Assembly (NCBI GenBank): GCA_002348045.1
Contig: DDYO01000307.1
Location: 1 to 8,896, forward strand
DNA from: Anaerolineales bacterium UBA2232
GTDB taxonomy: Bacteria; Chloroflexota; Anaerolineae; UBA2200
Length of the DNA: 8,896 bases
Direction of reading: 5' to 3'
Shown here one piece after another: positions 1 to 7,142 of this stretch. The number at the start of each line of letters is the position of its first letter. Positions within the stretch are counted from its first letter, which is position 1. The notes under the pieces were generated by a model. It made no database searches, was not told the DNA's origin, and worked only from the letters and a program-made list of their open reading frames with translations. The position numbers and the translations under genes are program-made.

Positions 1-1043
1 CCGCGGCCGGCGTAAAAGCCCATCGGCGGGGTCACGATAGCGCCGCCGCTGTCCAGCAAGGCATAGTACAGGGTGCGGCGATAGCTGTAGCCATAGTCCG
101 ACCAAGTCACTACCGCCCGGTTTCCCGCGGCTGCCACGTTGGGATAGGCGTTGGCGGTGACCGCGGCCGGGTGCGTCAGCAGAAGCGGTCCCGCCAGCCG
201 GTTGAAGGAGGAGTCCAGCACGGCGTACTTAACCGGACCGTACGCGCCCCAGGCCACCACGGTGCGACCATCCTGCAGTTGAGCCGCATCCACCGAGGAG
301 GCATAAGCGCTGCCCGGCAGGAGGGTAGCTGTCTTGACGACCGCTCCGCTGCTGCTGAGCACCGCATAGTAAACGCCCGTCGAGTTGCCACTGCGGGTCC
401 AGGTTAGCAAGGCGCGGTTCCCCGACAACGCGGTCAGGTTGCGGGTGTAGTAGGAATCATCCGAGCCCGGCGCATCATTGGTCAGCTTGGTGGGTGCCTT
501 AACCTGGGCCCCCGACGAGTTTCGCACCGCGTACCACACGTCGTCCACCCAGCAGTAGTTGGTGCATGCCGTCGTGGGGGCAGCGAGGTGCTCGCGGCTC
601 CAGGCCAGGACGAAAGCGCTGTCGCCAGTAGCGGCGATGGTCGGGTTCCAGAAAAAGGGCACATCGTACGTCCAAGCGTCCCAGGAAAACCAAGCGGCGT
701 TGTTGGTGATGTTGGTCGGCCCCTGCATGACAGCGCCGCTGGAAGAGTCGAGAACGGCGAAAAAGATGTTGTCCTGCTCGCGCCAGTCGCCGTCGTAACG
801 GTAGTGATACCAGAGGAGGCCGATGCGTCCGTCGGGGGCGACAGCCAGCGACGGATAGTAGTCATAGTTGCTGAACCCGACGGCCGAATAGTCGGTCACC
901 CGGTCCGGAGCCCGCAGCACCGTTCCATAGGCATCGCACAGCGCGTACCAGACCTCAAGCACATAGACGTCCGAGCTCGTGTAACGCCCCATCGTCCAGG
1001 CGTAGACAAAGTTGCCGTTGGGCGCCTCGGCCACCGTCGGATA
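1..1043 (-). repeat. Degenerate propeller-like repeats inside the secreted protein
   Basis: Six units of about 45-70 residues are visible from residue 567 to the window edge. Each begins with a YPTVA / YPSLA / WNPTIA / YPNVA-type strand, continues with a hydrophobic strand ending in W (VYAWT, GLLWY, VLAWS, LLTWT, VVAWG, VVTWS), then a VWYAL / FFAVLDSSSG / VWYAVRNSSG / YYAVLSSSG / KYAVLDSS / YYALLDSGG strand, then a P..LT-like turn. The period and pattern fit beta-propeller blades. A seventh blade may lie beyond the window. Confidence 0.6.
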
Positions 1044-2741
1044 CCAGCCGTACTGCCCATCAGCAGAGGCCTTGCGCAGGAGCTGGGCGCTGGGATGCGC
1101 CAGGTACAGGGACATGGCGCCGTCAGCGTTGTCCTGGAAGACCTGGGCAAACGGCGCCGGCAGGGCGGTCTGGACGGTCAGCTCGCGCTGGCGGGTGGGG
1201 TCGCGCGACGAGCGGACGGTGAGGGAGGCTGTGTTGTAGGAACCCAGGGCCGCAGAGGTGGGCACGGTTACCTTCACCGTGCAAGAAAAGGCCTGTCCCT
1301 GGGCCAGGCTTCCTGTGTCGGCGATGCCGTCGCCATCGGTGTCCCGCAGCAACGATCCCCCGGCGTCGTGCAACGTCACCGGCCACGGAGACGAAACGGT
1401 GAAATCGTATGTATCGGTGCCGAGCTCGCCCGTGTTGGCCACGTCAATCTCAAAGGCTACCGCCTCGCCCGCTCGGCAGAAGCTGCCCTGGTGGGCGGGC
1501 CATGCCTGGGCGCGAGCGGAGGGGGCTGGTCTGGTGAAACGGATGGTCTTGCCGGCCAGGCTGGCAAGGGTACGGTAGTCGGGCTGCCAGTACGCCAGGC
1601 CGTCCACACCGCGGGAGTCCTCGATGGCGATGGTGCTGTAGTTGCAGCCGTACTGCTGCGTGACGTCCTGGTAGGAGATCTCGATGTTGCCGTTCTCGTT
1701 AAGGATGATCTGAAAAGTGAACTGGTTTCCGCAATCGTCATTGATCTGGTGCCACTGGGCGACAAAGTAGCGGTTGGGGGCCGCCCCGCCGCGCAGGTAA
1801 TAGACGCGGCCGGCATAGGAGCCCGCGTTCATGCGAAAGTAGGCGGTCAAATAGGCGGAGACAAAGTTGTTGGGCGGCGAGGGCACCGGCACGTAGGGCA
1901 GCCCGCTCGCGCCGGACAGCTGCGAGCCGGCGAAGCCCACTGCCCCGGTGGTGCTGACGAACACCTGGGTGTAGCGGTTCTCGTAAAAGGGGAAGGAGAA
2001 GCCGATGTCGATGGCGCTGGCAACGTTGGCGCAGTAGCGGTCGCAGGAGAGTCCCGTGTGGGTGCCGCCCGTGGCATCGATCCAGCGGTAGGGAACGGTG
2101 TCGTCAACTTGATATCCAAAAGCGTCCGACATCCTCTCCCAAGTGAGCGTGACGCCGGCCCAGCCATCCCGCTCAAACATCTCCAGACGGAGATCGTGGG
2201 CGCCGGCCGACAACGGCACGATAAAGGCATCCGTCCGTCGCTCGGCAAGCCAGTGCTCAAACACCAGAGACCCGTCAATGTAGAGCCGGGCGCCATCGTC
2301 GTGGAAGAGCGTGAACCGGTAGTAGCCACCGTCGAAAGTGGGCCGACCGGTCCAGCACGCCGAAAAGTGGTCGGCGTTGATGCGCGGGTCCGGCGAGCCG
2401 TCGAGCCAGTCAAAGTCAATGGCCAGGTCAGTGCGGGTCAGAGCGGGCGTGCCGCTGAGGGTCTCGTTGTTCCAGTATTGGCCCTGCCAGGTTGTGACGC
2501 TGGCGTTGGTCACCATGCCTGCCCATTCATGAGCGTTCGGCTCACTGGCCGGCCGCTGGCCCTCGGGCAAACGGGGTTCCCAGGGGGGCATCGCTGGGTT
2601 CCGGGCTGGCGGGAGCAGAAGGGTGGGTTGTGCCGAGGGGTGCGGCGCGACGCTCTCCTGCGCAACCGCAGCGGCCATGTGGGAGAACCCAAGAAGCAGC
2701 ATCAGCACGCCCACGACAATCCATCGCTGCGTTCGGACCAT
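1..2741 (-). CDS. Secreted multidomain PA14 / beta-propeller-like protein (3' end outside window)
   Basis: My translation from the ATG at 2739-2741 stays open for 913 codons to the window edge, so the C-terminus is missing. Residues 1-28 form a signal peptide (basic MVRTQR, hydrophobic core, cleavage near AVAQ), so the product is exported. Residues about 84-202 look like a PA14 domain (WQGQYWNN start, FHDDGARLYIDG core, WAGVTLTWE end), a fold that often binds carbohydrate. Residues about 207-405 resemble a nidogen-like beta domain (IGFSFPFYENRYTQVFVST, later INENG-type IILNENGNIEISY). Residues about 415-525 look like a CARDB/NEW3-type domain containing one acidic loop, DTDGDGIAD (467-475), probably calcium-binding. 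From about 567 on, six degenerate repeats suggest a beta-propeller. Several Cys residues could form disulfides outside the cell. No catalytic motif is visible. It follows the membrane kinase by 14 bases, so co-expression is likely. Domain names are by eye; binding of sugar or protein is inference. Confidence 0.88.
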   Translation of the reverse strand, partial: MVRTQRWIVVGVLMLLLGFSHMAAAVAQESVAPHPSAQPTLLLPPARNPAMPPWEPRLPEGQRPASEPNAHEWAGMVTNASVTTWQGQYWNNETLSGTPALTRTDLAIDFDWLDGSPDPRINADHFSACWTGRPTFDGGYYRFTLFHDDGARLYIDGSLVFEHWLAERRTDAFIVPLSAGAHDLRLEMFERDGWAGVTLTWERMSDAFGYQVDDTVPYRWIDATGGTHTGLSCDRYCANVASAIDIGFSFPFYENRYTQVFVSTTGAVGFAGSQLSGASGLPYVPVPSPPNNFVSAYLTAYFRMNAGSYAGRVYYLRGGAAPNRYFVAQWHQINDDCGNQFTFQIILNENGNIEISYQDVTQQYGCNYSTIAIEDSRGVDGLAYWQPDYRTLASLAGKTIRFTRPAPSARAQAWPAHQGSFCRAGEAVAFEIDVANTGELGTDTYDFTVSSPWPVTLHDAGGSLLRDTDGDGIADTGSLAQGQAFSCTVKVTVPTSAALGSYNTASLTVRSSRDPTRQRELTVQTALPAPFAQVFQDNADGAMSLYLAHPSAQLLRKASADGQYGWYPTVAEAPNGNFVYAWTMGRYTSSDVYVLEVWYALCDAYGTVLRAPDRVTDYSAVGFSNYDYYPSLAVAPDGRIGLLWYHYRYDGDWREQDNIFFAVLDSSSGAVMQGPTNITNNAAWFSWDAWTYDVPFFWNPTIAATGDSAFVLAWSREHLAAPTTACTNYCWVDDVWYAVRNSSGAQVKAPTKLTNDAPGSDDSYYTRNLTALSGNRALLTWTRSGNSTGVYYAVLSSSGAVVKTATLLPGSAYASSVDAAQLQDGRTVVAWGAYGPVKYAVLDSSFNRLAGPLLLTHPAAVTANAYPNVAAAGNRAVVTWSDYGYSYRRTLYYALLDSGGAIVTPPMGFYAGR

Positions 2742-2749
2742 GGTTGTCA

Positions 2750-2756
2750 CCCCTCT
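2750..2756 (-). promoter_or_regulatory. Ribosome binding site overlapping the upstream stop codon
   Basis: The minus strand reads AGAGGGG 8 bases before the ATG of the secreted PA14 protein. Its first base is the last base of the kinase TGA stop (2756-2758). This supports the ATG at 2739-2741 as the start and suggests translational coupling of the two genes. Confidence 0.6.
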
Positions 2757-4339
2757 CATGGCCGGGTAGGTTCTGGCTTTGGCTCTTCCCCAGGCCGCGT
2801 TGGCTCCGGCTGCGTTCCGTCGTCCAACTGCTTCCGGTCGAATGAGCGAACCTCGCTCCATGGGCTGAGGGCGACGGCTCCCGGCTTGCCAAGCTCGCCG
2901 CGAACGACGCGCACTTTCCAGAAGTAGACTCCCACTCCTCCGGGAACATCAACGGTGGCATCCATGACCTTGAGCCCTTGCAGCGCCCGCTCTGCTTCGC
3001 CACGGGGCCAGACCCACAGCTCAAAGTACTCGTCGGACCGCAACTGGCCAGGCCAGGACCAACGGAAACGGATCGCCCTTCCCCTGGCGTCGGCCCCGTC
3101 GGCAGGCTCCAGCAGGACGGGGGCAGAATACTGGGGAGCCGGCAGGTCGCGGGTAGGCACCCTGGTCATGGGCGGCGGCAGTGGCGTCGGTGGCAGTGGC
3201 GTGGGTGGGGCCGGCGTTGGCGTGCGCACCAGAGTCGAGGTAGGTCCGCCCGGAGGAGGGGGGGTTGCCGTGGGAAGGATGATTTCCGCCGGCGTCGGCG
3301 AAGCACCGGGCACGCTGGCAGCAGGCCGGACAGGCAGTGGTGTTGGCGTCGCGCCGCCTGCTGGTGGGAGGATGCCGGTGGCGAAGGCATAGCCCAGCAG
3401 GCTCAGTACGACCCCCGTGGCAGCGAACAGAGGCCAGCGAGGGCGTGGCTTTGGGGGAGGAGGGGGTGGCGTGATAATGTCCGGGGGTGGTGGCGGAGGT
3501 ACCTCCAGGTTGCCAGCCACGGCTCGCCGTAGGTCGCGGGCCATCTGGAGGGCATTCTGGTAGCGCTTGTCCGGGCTCTTGTCCAGGGCCCGCAGGACCA
3601 CGACGTCCACGGCCGGCGGCAGGGAGGGATTGACGGTGCTGGGCTTGGGTGGCTTCTGGGAGACGTGAGCTTCCATGATCCTGGTGCTGTGGGAATCCTC
3701 AAAGGGCACCTGGCCGGTTAGCATTTCGAACAGCACCACGCCCAGGGAGTAGATATCGGAACGATGGTCAAGGTTCCGGCCGCCCTGCACGTGCTCTGGC
3801 GACATGTAACGGGGCGAGCCCACCAGCCTCTGTCGGGAGTCAGCGGCGCTGGACTCGGTCGCAGCGCGGGCGATGCCAAAGTCCGCTAGCTTCACCCGGC
3901 CGTGGTCGTCCAGGAGGATGTTGGTGGGTTTGACGTCGCAGTGGACGAACCCCTGGCTGTGGGCGCAGTTGAGGGCTTCGGCGATCTGGTCGAACAGGTC
4001 GCACACCTGCCGCAGGAGCAGTCCGGCACGAGGGCGAATCAACTGCTTCAGAGTGCCGCCGGGGGCGAACTCCATGATGATAAAGTGCCGAGTGCCCTCA
4101 TCCCCCACGTCATAGATCTGAACGATGTTGGGGTGGATGAGGCGGGCTGCGGTGACGGCCTCGTCTGAGAAGGCCTGCACAAAGCCAGGGTCTTGGCTGC
4201 GCTCGGGCCTGAGAACTTTGATGGCGCGGTGGGTTCTCAGACGGGCGTGGAAGGCTTTGTAGACGTGGGCCATACCCCCGCTGCCCACGTACTCCTGAAG
4301 TTCGTATTGGCCAATCCTGCTTCCGATGAGCTCCGTCAT
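2756..4339 (-). CDS. Membrane Hanks-type Ser/Thr protein kinase with extracytoplasmic FnIII-like domain
   Basis: A 527-residue PknB-type kinase. The kinase domain (about 12-275) is complete: glycine loop GSGGMAHV (19-26), ATP-binding Lys41 (AIKVL), helix-C Glu60, catalytic loop HCDVKPTN with Asp135 and Asn140, DFG at 153-155 and SPE at 180-182. Cys134 replaces the usual Arg, so this is a non-RD kinase. A poly-proline juxtamembrane stretch (281-300) and basic PRPRW precede one membrane span (about 303-324). A Thr/Pro linker (about 330-391) leads to an FnIII-like domain (392-502: FRWSWPGQ, YFELWVWPRGE, VYFWKVRVVRGE, LSPWSEVRSFDR), then a short charged Pro/Glu tail. Topology: kinase inside, FnIII-like sensor outside. 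There are no PASTA repeats, so peptidoglycan sensing is not indicated. A GGAGG sequence lies 4 bases before the ATG. The outside domain is shared with the PP2C protein at 5454-7073, its likely antagonist. Confidence 0.95.
   Translation of the reverse strand: MTELIGSRIGQYELQEYVGSGGMAHVYKAFHARLRTHRAIKVLRPERSQDPGFVQAFSDEAVTAARLIHPNIVQIYDVGDEGTRHFIIMEFAPGGTLKQLIRPRAGLLLRQVCDLFDQIAEALNCAHSQGFVHCDVKPTNILLDDHGRVKLADFGIARAATESSAADSRQRLVGSPRYMSPEHVQGGRNLDHRSDIYSLGVVLFEMLTGQVPFEDSHSTRIMEAHVSQKPPKPSTVNPSLPPAVDVVVLRALDKSPDKRYQNALQMARDLRRAVAGNLEVPPPPPPDIITPPPPPPKPRPRWPLFAATGVVLSLLGYAFATGILPPAGGATPTPLPVRPAASVPGASPTPAEIILPTATPPPPGGPTSTLVRTPTPAPPTPLPPTPLPPPMTRVPTRDLPAPQYSAPVLLEPADGADARGRAIRFRWSWPGQLRSDEYFELWVWPRGEAERALQGLKVMDATVDVPGGVGVYFWKVRVVRGELGKPGAVALSPWSEVRSFDRKQLDDGTQPEPTRPGEEPKPEPTRP
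2798..3301 (-). repeat. Duplicated sensor module, kinase copy
   Basis: This is the part of the kinase gene that encodes the end of the Thr/Pro linker (from SPTPAEIILPTAT), the FnIII-like domain and the first 12 residues of the tail (to QPEPT). It is a direct repeat of 5637-6131. In the ungapped core, 2834-3166 against 5673-6005, I count about 39 base differences in 333 (about 88% identity) and 17 residue differences in 111. The flanking linker is similar but carries small length differences. Confidence 0.88.
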
Positions 4340-4376
4340 ATGCCCTCCGTACCGGCAATCCAGCGCAATCGGTCCG

Positions 4377-5438
4377 TCAATACGTCACGGTGAGGCCGTA
4401 GGGTTCGGTATTGCTGTGGCCGATGTAGGGAATCACGCGGACGTAGTAGCGATCAGGCTTCGAAGCGTAGTATTCAATACGCTCGGCAACGCCATCGCCC
4501 CAGTTGTCGGATATGGCGACCAGTGTGGCGCAATCGGCAGCATAGAGATAGATGTCGAAATCGGCATCGGACGGCACCGGGTCTAGCACCACTTGAATGC
4601 TGCTCGGAGCTGCCAGATCAATATAGTACCAGTCGCTGGGGTCCTGGTCATGGAGATACGCCCAATGCTTGATGCCTCTGGCCAAAGGCCCCCCGGCTTG
4701 CCCGCAGTTGTTGTTGGGCTCGAGCAGATAGGTGGCAGAGTGTCTCCACACGATCGGAAGAGAGCCAAAGTGGGTAGGAATCCTGGTCTTTGTGGGTGTG
4801 TTCGTGGTCGTCGGTGTGCGCGTCCTCGTGGGAGTAGCGGTGGGACTGGACGTCGGGGTTGGTGTCGGGCTCGTGGTAGTCAGCGTTGGCGTTAGCGTGC
4901 CTAACGGACCAGCCAATATCCGAACGTCAGCACCCTGAAGGGCCCCTGTCGGCAGCAACTGGGCAGTCAATGGGCGCGATACTAGGAGCACCTCCCGCAG
5001 CTCGAGGCGGCAGTCGCCCACTTCCTTTGCACGAACGGTGATAACGGCTAGAATGCCCTCTCCTGTCGCGCCGGCCTCCTCACCCTGGGTGCGCACCCAG
5101 TAGCGAAGACGGCCCGTGAGGTTGGCCTGCGGGGCATTGTGGCCTTCATCGCTGACCTGCCGACCGGTGTCCTGTATCACCGTCCCGAGTCGTACGTTTG
5201 TCACTTCGATCCTCTCCGGGTCAAACTGGATCAGCATGTCGAAACCCGTCAGGTCGTGGACGCGCTGGATGGTGAGCTGGAGCGACAAGTCGTCGCCCTG
5301 GGACACCGTCTGCAACTCTGGCCACAGACGTGCCGCCGGCCCAGGCTGCGCAGCAGCGGGTAGGGCGCAGGCAGCGCTGAGGAGGATTACACTACACAGA
5401 ATGCCCAGGCGACGCCTTCGGTCATCGGATGGTTGCAC
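4377..5438 (-). CDS. Secreted cohesin-domain and PPC-domain protein
   Basis: About 353 residues. I chose the GTG at 5436-5438 because AGGAGG (5445-5450) lies 6 bases before it; the GTG at 5442-5444 abuts that site directly. A basic n-region (DDRRRR), hydrophobic core (LGILCSVILL) and ALPAAAQ cleavage site give a signal peptide ending near residue 31. Residues about 43-175 match a cohesin-type beta-sandwich: VSQGDDLSLQLTI, LTGFDMLIQFDPERIEV, an ITVRAKEVGDC strand and an LQGADVRIL end. Cohesins classically bind dockerins, but outside cellulosomes their partners are often unknown. A Thr/Pro linker (about 179-222) follows. Residues about 236-353 look like a PPC (bacterial pre-peptidase C-terminal) domain: LEPNNNCGQA, DWYYIDL, ADFDIYLYAADC, YYVRVIPY, YGLTVTY. 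No enzyme domain is present. It sits between the phosphatase and the membrane kinase, with gaps of only 9 and 37 bases, which suggests a role linked to them, perhaps as ligand or surface partner (inference). Confidence 0.88.
   Translation of the reverse strand: MQPSDDRRRRLGILCSVILLSAACALPAAAQPGPAARLWPELQTVSQGDDLSLQLTIQRVHDLTGFDMLIQFDPERIEVTNVRLGTVIQDTGRQVSDEGHNAPQANLTGRLRYWVRTQGEEAGATGEGILAVITVRAKEVGDCRLELREVLLVSRPLTAQLLPTGALQGADVRILAGPLGTLTPTLTTTSPTPTPTSSPTATPTRTRTPTTTNTPTKTRIPTHFGSLPIVWRHSATYLLEPNNNCGQAGGPLARGIKHWAYLHDQDPSDWYYIDLAAPSSIQVVLDPVPSDADFDIYLYAADCATLVAISDNWGDGVAERIEYYASKPDRYYVRVIPYIGHSNTEPYGLTVTY
4773..4904 (-). repeat. Low-complexity Thr/Pro linker
   Basis: About 44 residues of alternating Thr, Pro, Ser and Arg (for example SPTPTPTSSPTATPTRTRT) join the cohesin and PPC domains. 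At the DNA level the plus strand shows irregular gtgggtgt / gtcggtg repeats. Such linkers are flexible, exposed and common in exported proteins of Chloroflexota. The stretch could vary in length between strains. Confidence 0.8.
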
Positions 5439-5444
5439 GATCAC

Positions 5445-5450
5445 CCTCCT
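5445..5450 (-). promoter_or_regulatory. Ribosome binding site that decides the cohesin-gene start
   Basis: A perfect AGGAGG on the minus strand, 4 bases after the phosphatase stop codon (TGA, 5454-5456). It touches the GTG at 5442-5444 with no spacing, but sits 6 bases from the in-frame GTG at 5436-5438. The second GTG is therefore the likelier start, shortening the protein by two residues. Confidence 0.7.
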
Positions 5451-5453
5451 TCA

Positions 5454-7073
5454 TCACCAATGCTCCTGCTCGGTTTCCAGATAGGGCCAGCACGACACTC
5501 GGGACGCCCCCGAATCCTTGGTAGCATGAGTTTGCGGAGTTGCTACTGGACTAGTCGAGGTTGGCTCAGGAGTGAAAGGAAGCTTCGCTGTGGGCTCCGT
5601 AGTCGGTATCGGGGTCTCAGAGGGCGCCACTGTGCTGGTGGGCTCCGGCTGCACTCCCGTATCCAGCCGCGTACGGTCGAATGAGCGAACTGCGCTCCAA
5701 GGACTGAGGGCAACCGTCCCCGGTCTGCCAATCTCGCCGCGAACGACGCGCACCTTCCAGAAGTAGACCCCCACTCCTCCCGGAAGATCGACGGTGGCAT
5801 CCATGGACTTGAGGCCTTGCAGGGCCCGCTCCGCTTCCCCACGGGGCCAGGCCCACAGGTCAAAGTACTCGTCGGGCCGCAACTGGCTGGGCCAGGACCA
5901 ACGGAAATGGATTGCCCTTCCGCTGACGTCGGCCCCGTCGGCCGGCTCCATCAGCGCAGGGGCAGAATACTGGGGAGCCGCCATGTCGCGGGTAGGCACC
6001 CTGGTCACAGTCGGCGGGAGTGGCGTCATGGTGGGTGGGCTTGTGGGAGCGGGCGCCAGGGTCGATGTGGGCCCGCTGATGCCAGGCCGCGATGTTGCCG
6101 TGGCCAGCAGGATTTCGGCCGCAGTCGGCGTCCCGCCAGCAGGCAAAGCAGTGGTCGCCGGTGTGGAAGGCGCCGCGGGGCCAGTGCCGGAGAGGGCTCG
6201 CAGGATCAGCAGCGCCGCCGCGCCCACGATTACCACCCCGGCTGCAACCAGCGGCAGGATGCGCCGGTCAGGCTTGGCCTTGACCTGTGCCGCTGCCACC
6301 GCGCCGTCGGCGCCGAGCCACTTGACGACGATCACGCTGATGTTATCGGTCCCGGGGCCCGATTTGGCCCTTGCCACCAGCTTGTCGGCGGCCTCTTGGG
6401 CTGGGAAGCGGGTGACCACATCCTGGATCTCCGGCAGACTGAGCTGGGTGTACAGGCCATCGGTGCACAGTATGAGCACGTCCCCCGGGAGCAGGGTCTC
6501 TGGTCCCATCAACTCTGCCTCTACAGCCGACACCTTACCCAGGCGGTGGCTCAACTGATGGCTTACGCGGGACCGTGCAGCCTCCTCCTCGGTCATTTCC
6601 CCCCGGCGGACCATCTCGGCTGCTGCCGTGTGGTCCACACTGAGTCGAATGGGCGCCTGACCGGGGCGGAAGAGGATTCCGCGGCTGTCACCCTTGTTGG
6701 CCACGTACAGCTCGTCGCCCCGGATCGCGGCGGCCACGACGGTGCTACCCATATTCTTCCAGTCCGGGTTTTCCTTGCCAAGTTGGATGAGGGCAGCATT
6801 GGCCGCCTTGACGGCTCGCTCAAGGCTTTCCCGGGGTTCGAGGGTTGGGGCGCCGTAGTAGTACTCTTCGGTAAGCTTGCGAACGGCGCGGTCGCTGGCA
6901 ACTCCCCCTGCCTCGGGCCCGCCCATGCCATCCGCCACGACAAAGAGGGCACCCTTGCGGGTCTTCTGGCCGTGATCCTGCGGCTCATAGACGTCGAGCC
7001 GGTCCTCATTTTCCTTTGCTTTCCGCCCGGGATCGGACGATTTGCCCAGGTCATAGCTGCGGTTGCCAGCCAT
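5454..7073 (-). CDS. Membrane PP2C-family Ser/Thr protein phosphatase with extracytoplasmic FnIII-like domain
   Basis: A 539-residue metal-dependent (Mg/Mn) phosphatase that should remove phosphates from Ser/Thr on kinase targets in the cytoplasm. The PP2C domain (about 5-253) has the expected metal and phosphate motifs: NEDR (22-25), ADGMGG with Asp48, KGDSRG (127-132), CTDGL with Asp205, and GTDNISV with Asp243. The DRRILP region leads into one membrane span (about 273-293). A Thr/Pro linker follows, then an FnIII-like domain (357-467) nearly the same as that of the membrane kinase, then a second Thr/Pro stretch (to about 515) and a non-repetitive end (KDSGASRVSCWPYLETEQ) containing one Cys. 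Bacterial PP2Cs such as PstP usually have a membrane anchor but little outside, so a folded outside domain is unusual. A GAGGAGG sequence (7079-7085) lies 5 bases before the ATG. Gene order places it between two kinases, its likely antagonists. Confidence 0.95.
   Translation of the reverse strand: MAGNRSYDLGKSSDPGRKAKENEDRLDVYEPQDHGQKTRKGALFVVADGMGGPEAGGVASDRAVRKLTEEYYYGAPTLEPRESLERAVKAANAALIQLGKENPDWKNMGSTVVAAAIRGDELYVANKGDSRGILFRPGQAPIRLSVDHTAAAEMVRRGEMTEEEAARSRVSHQLSHRLGKVSAVEAELMGPETLLPGDVLILCTDGLYTQLSLPEIQDVVTRFPAQEAADKLVARAKSGPGTDNISVIVVKWLGADGAVAAAQVKAKPDRRILPLVAAGVVIVGAAALLILRALSGTGPAAPSTPATTALPAGGTPTAAEILLATATSRPGISGPTSTLAPAPTSPPTMTPLPPTVTRVPTRDMAAPQYSAPALMEPADGADVSGRAIHFRWSWPSQLRPDEYFDLWAWPRGEAERALQGLKSMDATVDLPGGVGVYFWKVRVVRGEIGRPGTVALSPWSAVRSFDRTRLDTGVQPEPTSTVAPSETPIPTTEPTAKLPFTPEPTSTSPVATPQTHATKDSGASRVSCWPYLETEQEHW
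5637..6131 (-). repeat. Duplicated sensor module, phosphatase copy
   Basis: The part of the phosphatase gene encoding linker (from TPTAAEILLATAT), FnIII-like domain and start of the tail (to QPEPT). It is the direct-repeat partner of 2798-3301. The similarity stops on the membrane side of the linker, and the catalytic domains before it are unrelated, so the shared module was moved or copied as a unit. Confidence 0.88.
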
Positions 7074-7078
7074 CAGAA

Positions 7079-7085
7079 CCTCCTC
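7079..7085 (-). promoter_or_regulatory. Ribosome binding site of the PP2C gene
   Basis: GAGGAGG on the minus strand, 5 bases before the ATG at 7071-7073. It is the strongest such site in the window and fixes the phosphatase start. Confidence 0.75.
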
Positions 7086-7142
7086 ATGGTCCCGGTCTCT
7101 TTGCCCCCGGTGGTACGCGCAAATGGTGAGTGATCCCTACTG

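Noticed and set aside
1313..1341. The DTDGDGIAD motif of the secreted protein as a dockerin that would pair with the cohesin protein.
   Set aside because: A dockerin needs two such calcium loops with linking helices, usually near a terminus. Here there is one loop inside a beta-rich CARDB/NEW3-like domain, so it is more likely a structural calcium site.
588..2927. A 779-codon open reading frame on the plus strand, opposite the secreted PA14 protein.
   Set aside because: Its codons lie in exact register with the codons of the minus-strand gene. In that register plus-strand stops arise only from TTA, CTA or TCA on the other strand, which are rare in this GC-rich gene. Its translation shows no domain or signal, while the minus-strand frame has a signal peptide and clear domains.
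2756..4339. PASTA-type PknB kinase involved in cell-wall control.
   Set aside because: The outside region is one FnIII-like domain with WSW and WKVRV strands, not tandem PASTA repeats, and no division or peptidoglycan genes are nearby.
5369..5377. Lipoprotein signal (lipobox) at the Cys in the cohesin protein's leader.
   Set aside because: The residues before the Cys (SAAC) lack the expected Leu/Val/Ile at -3, and a standard signal peptidase I site (AAAQ) follows, so a soluble secreted protein is favoured.
5817..7133. A 438-codon open reading frame on the plus strand, opposite the PP2C gene.
   Set aside because: Same codon-register effect as above. The minus-strand frame carries all PP2C motifs, and the plus-strand product is low-complexity with no recognisable fold.
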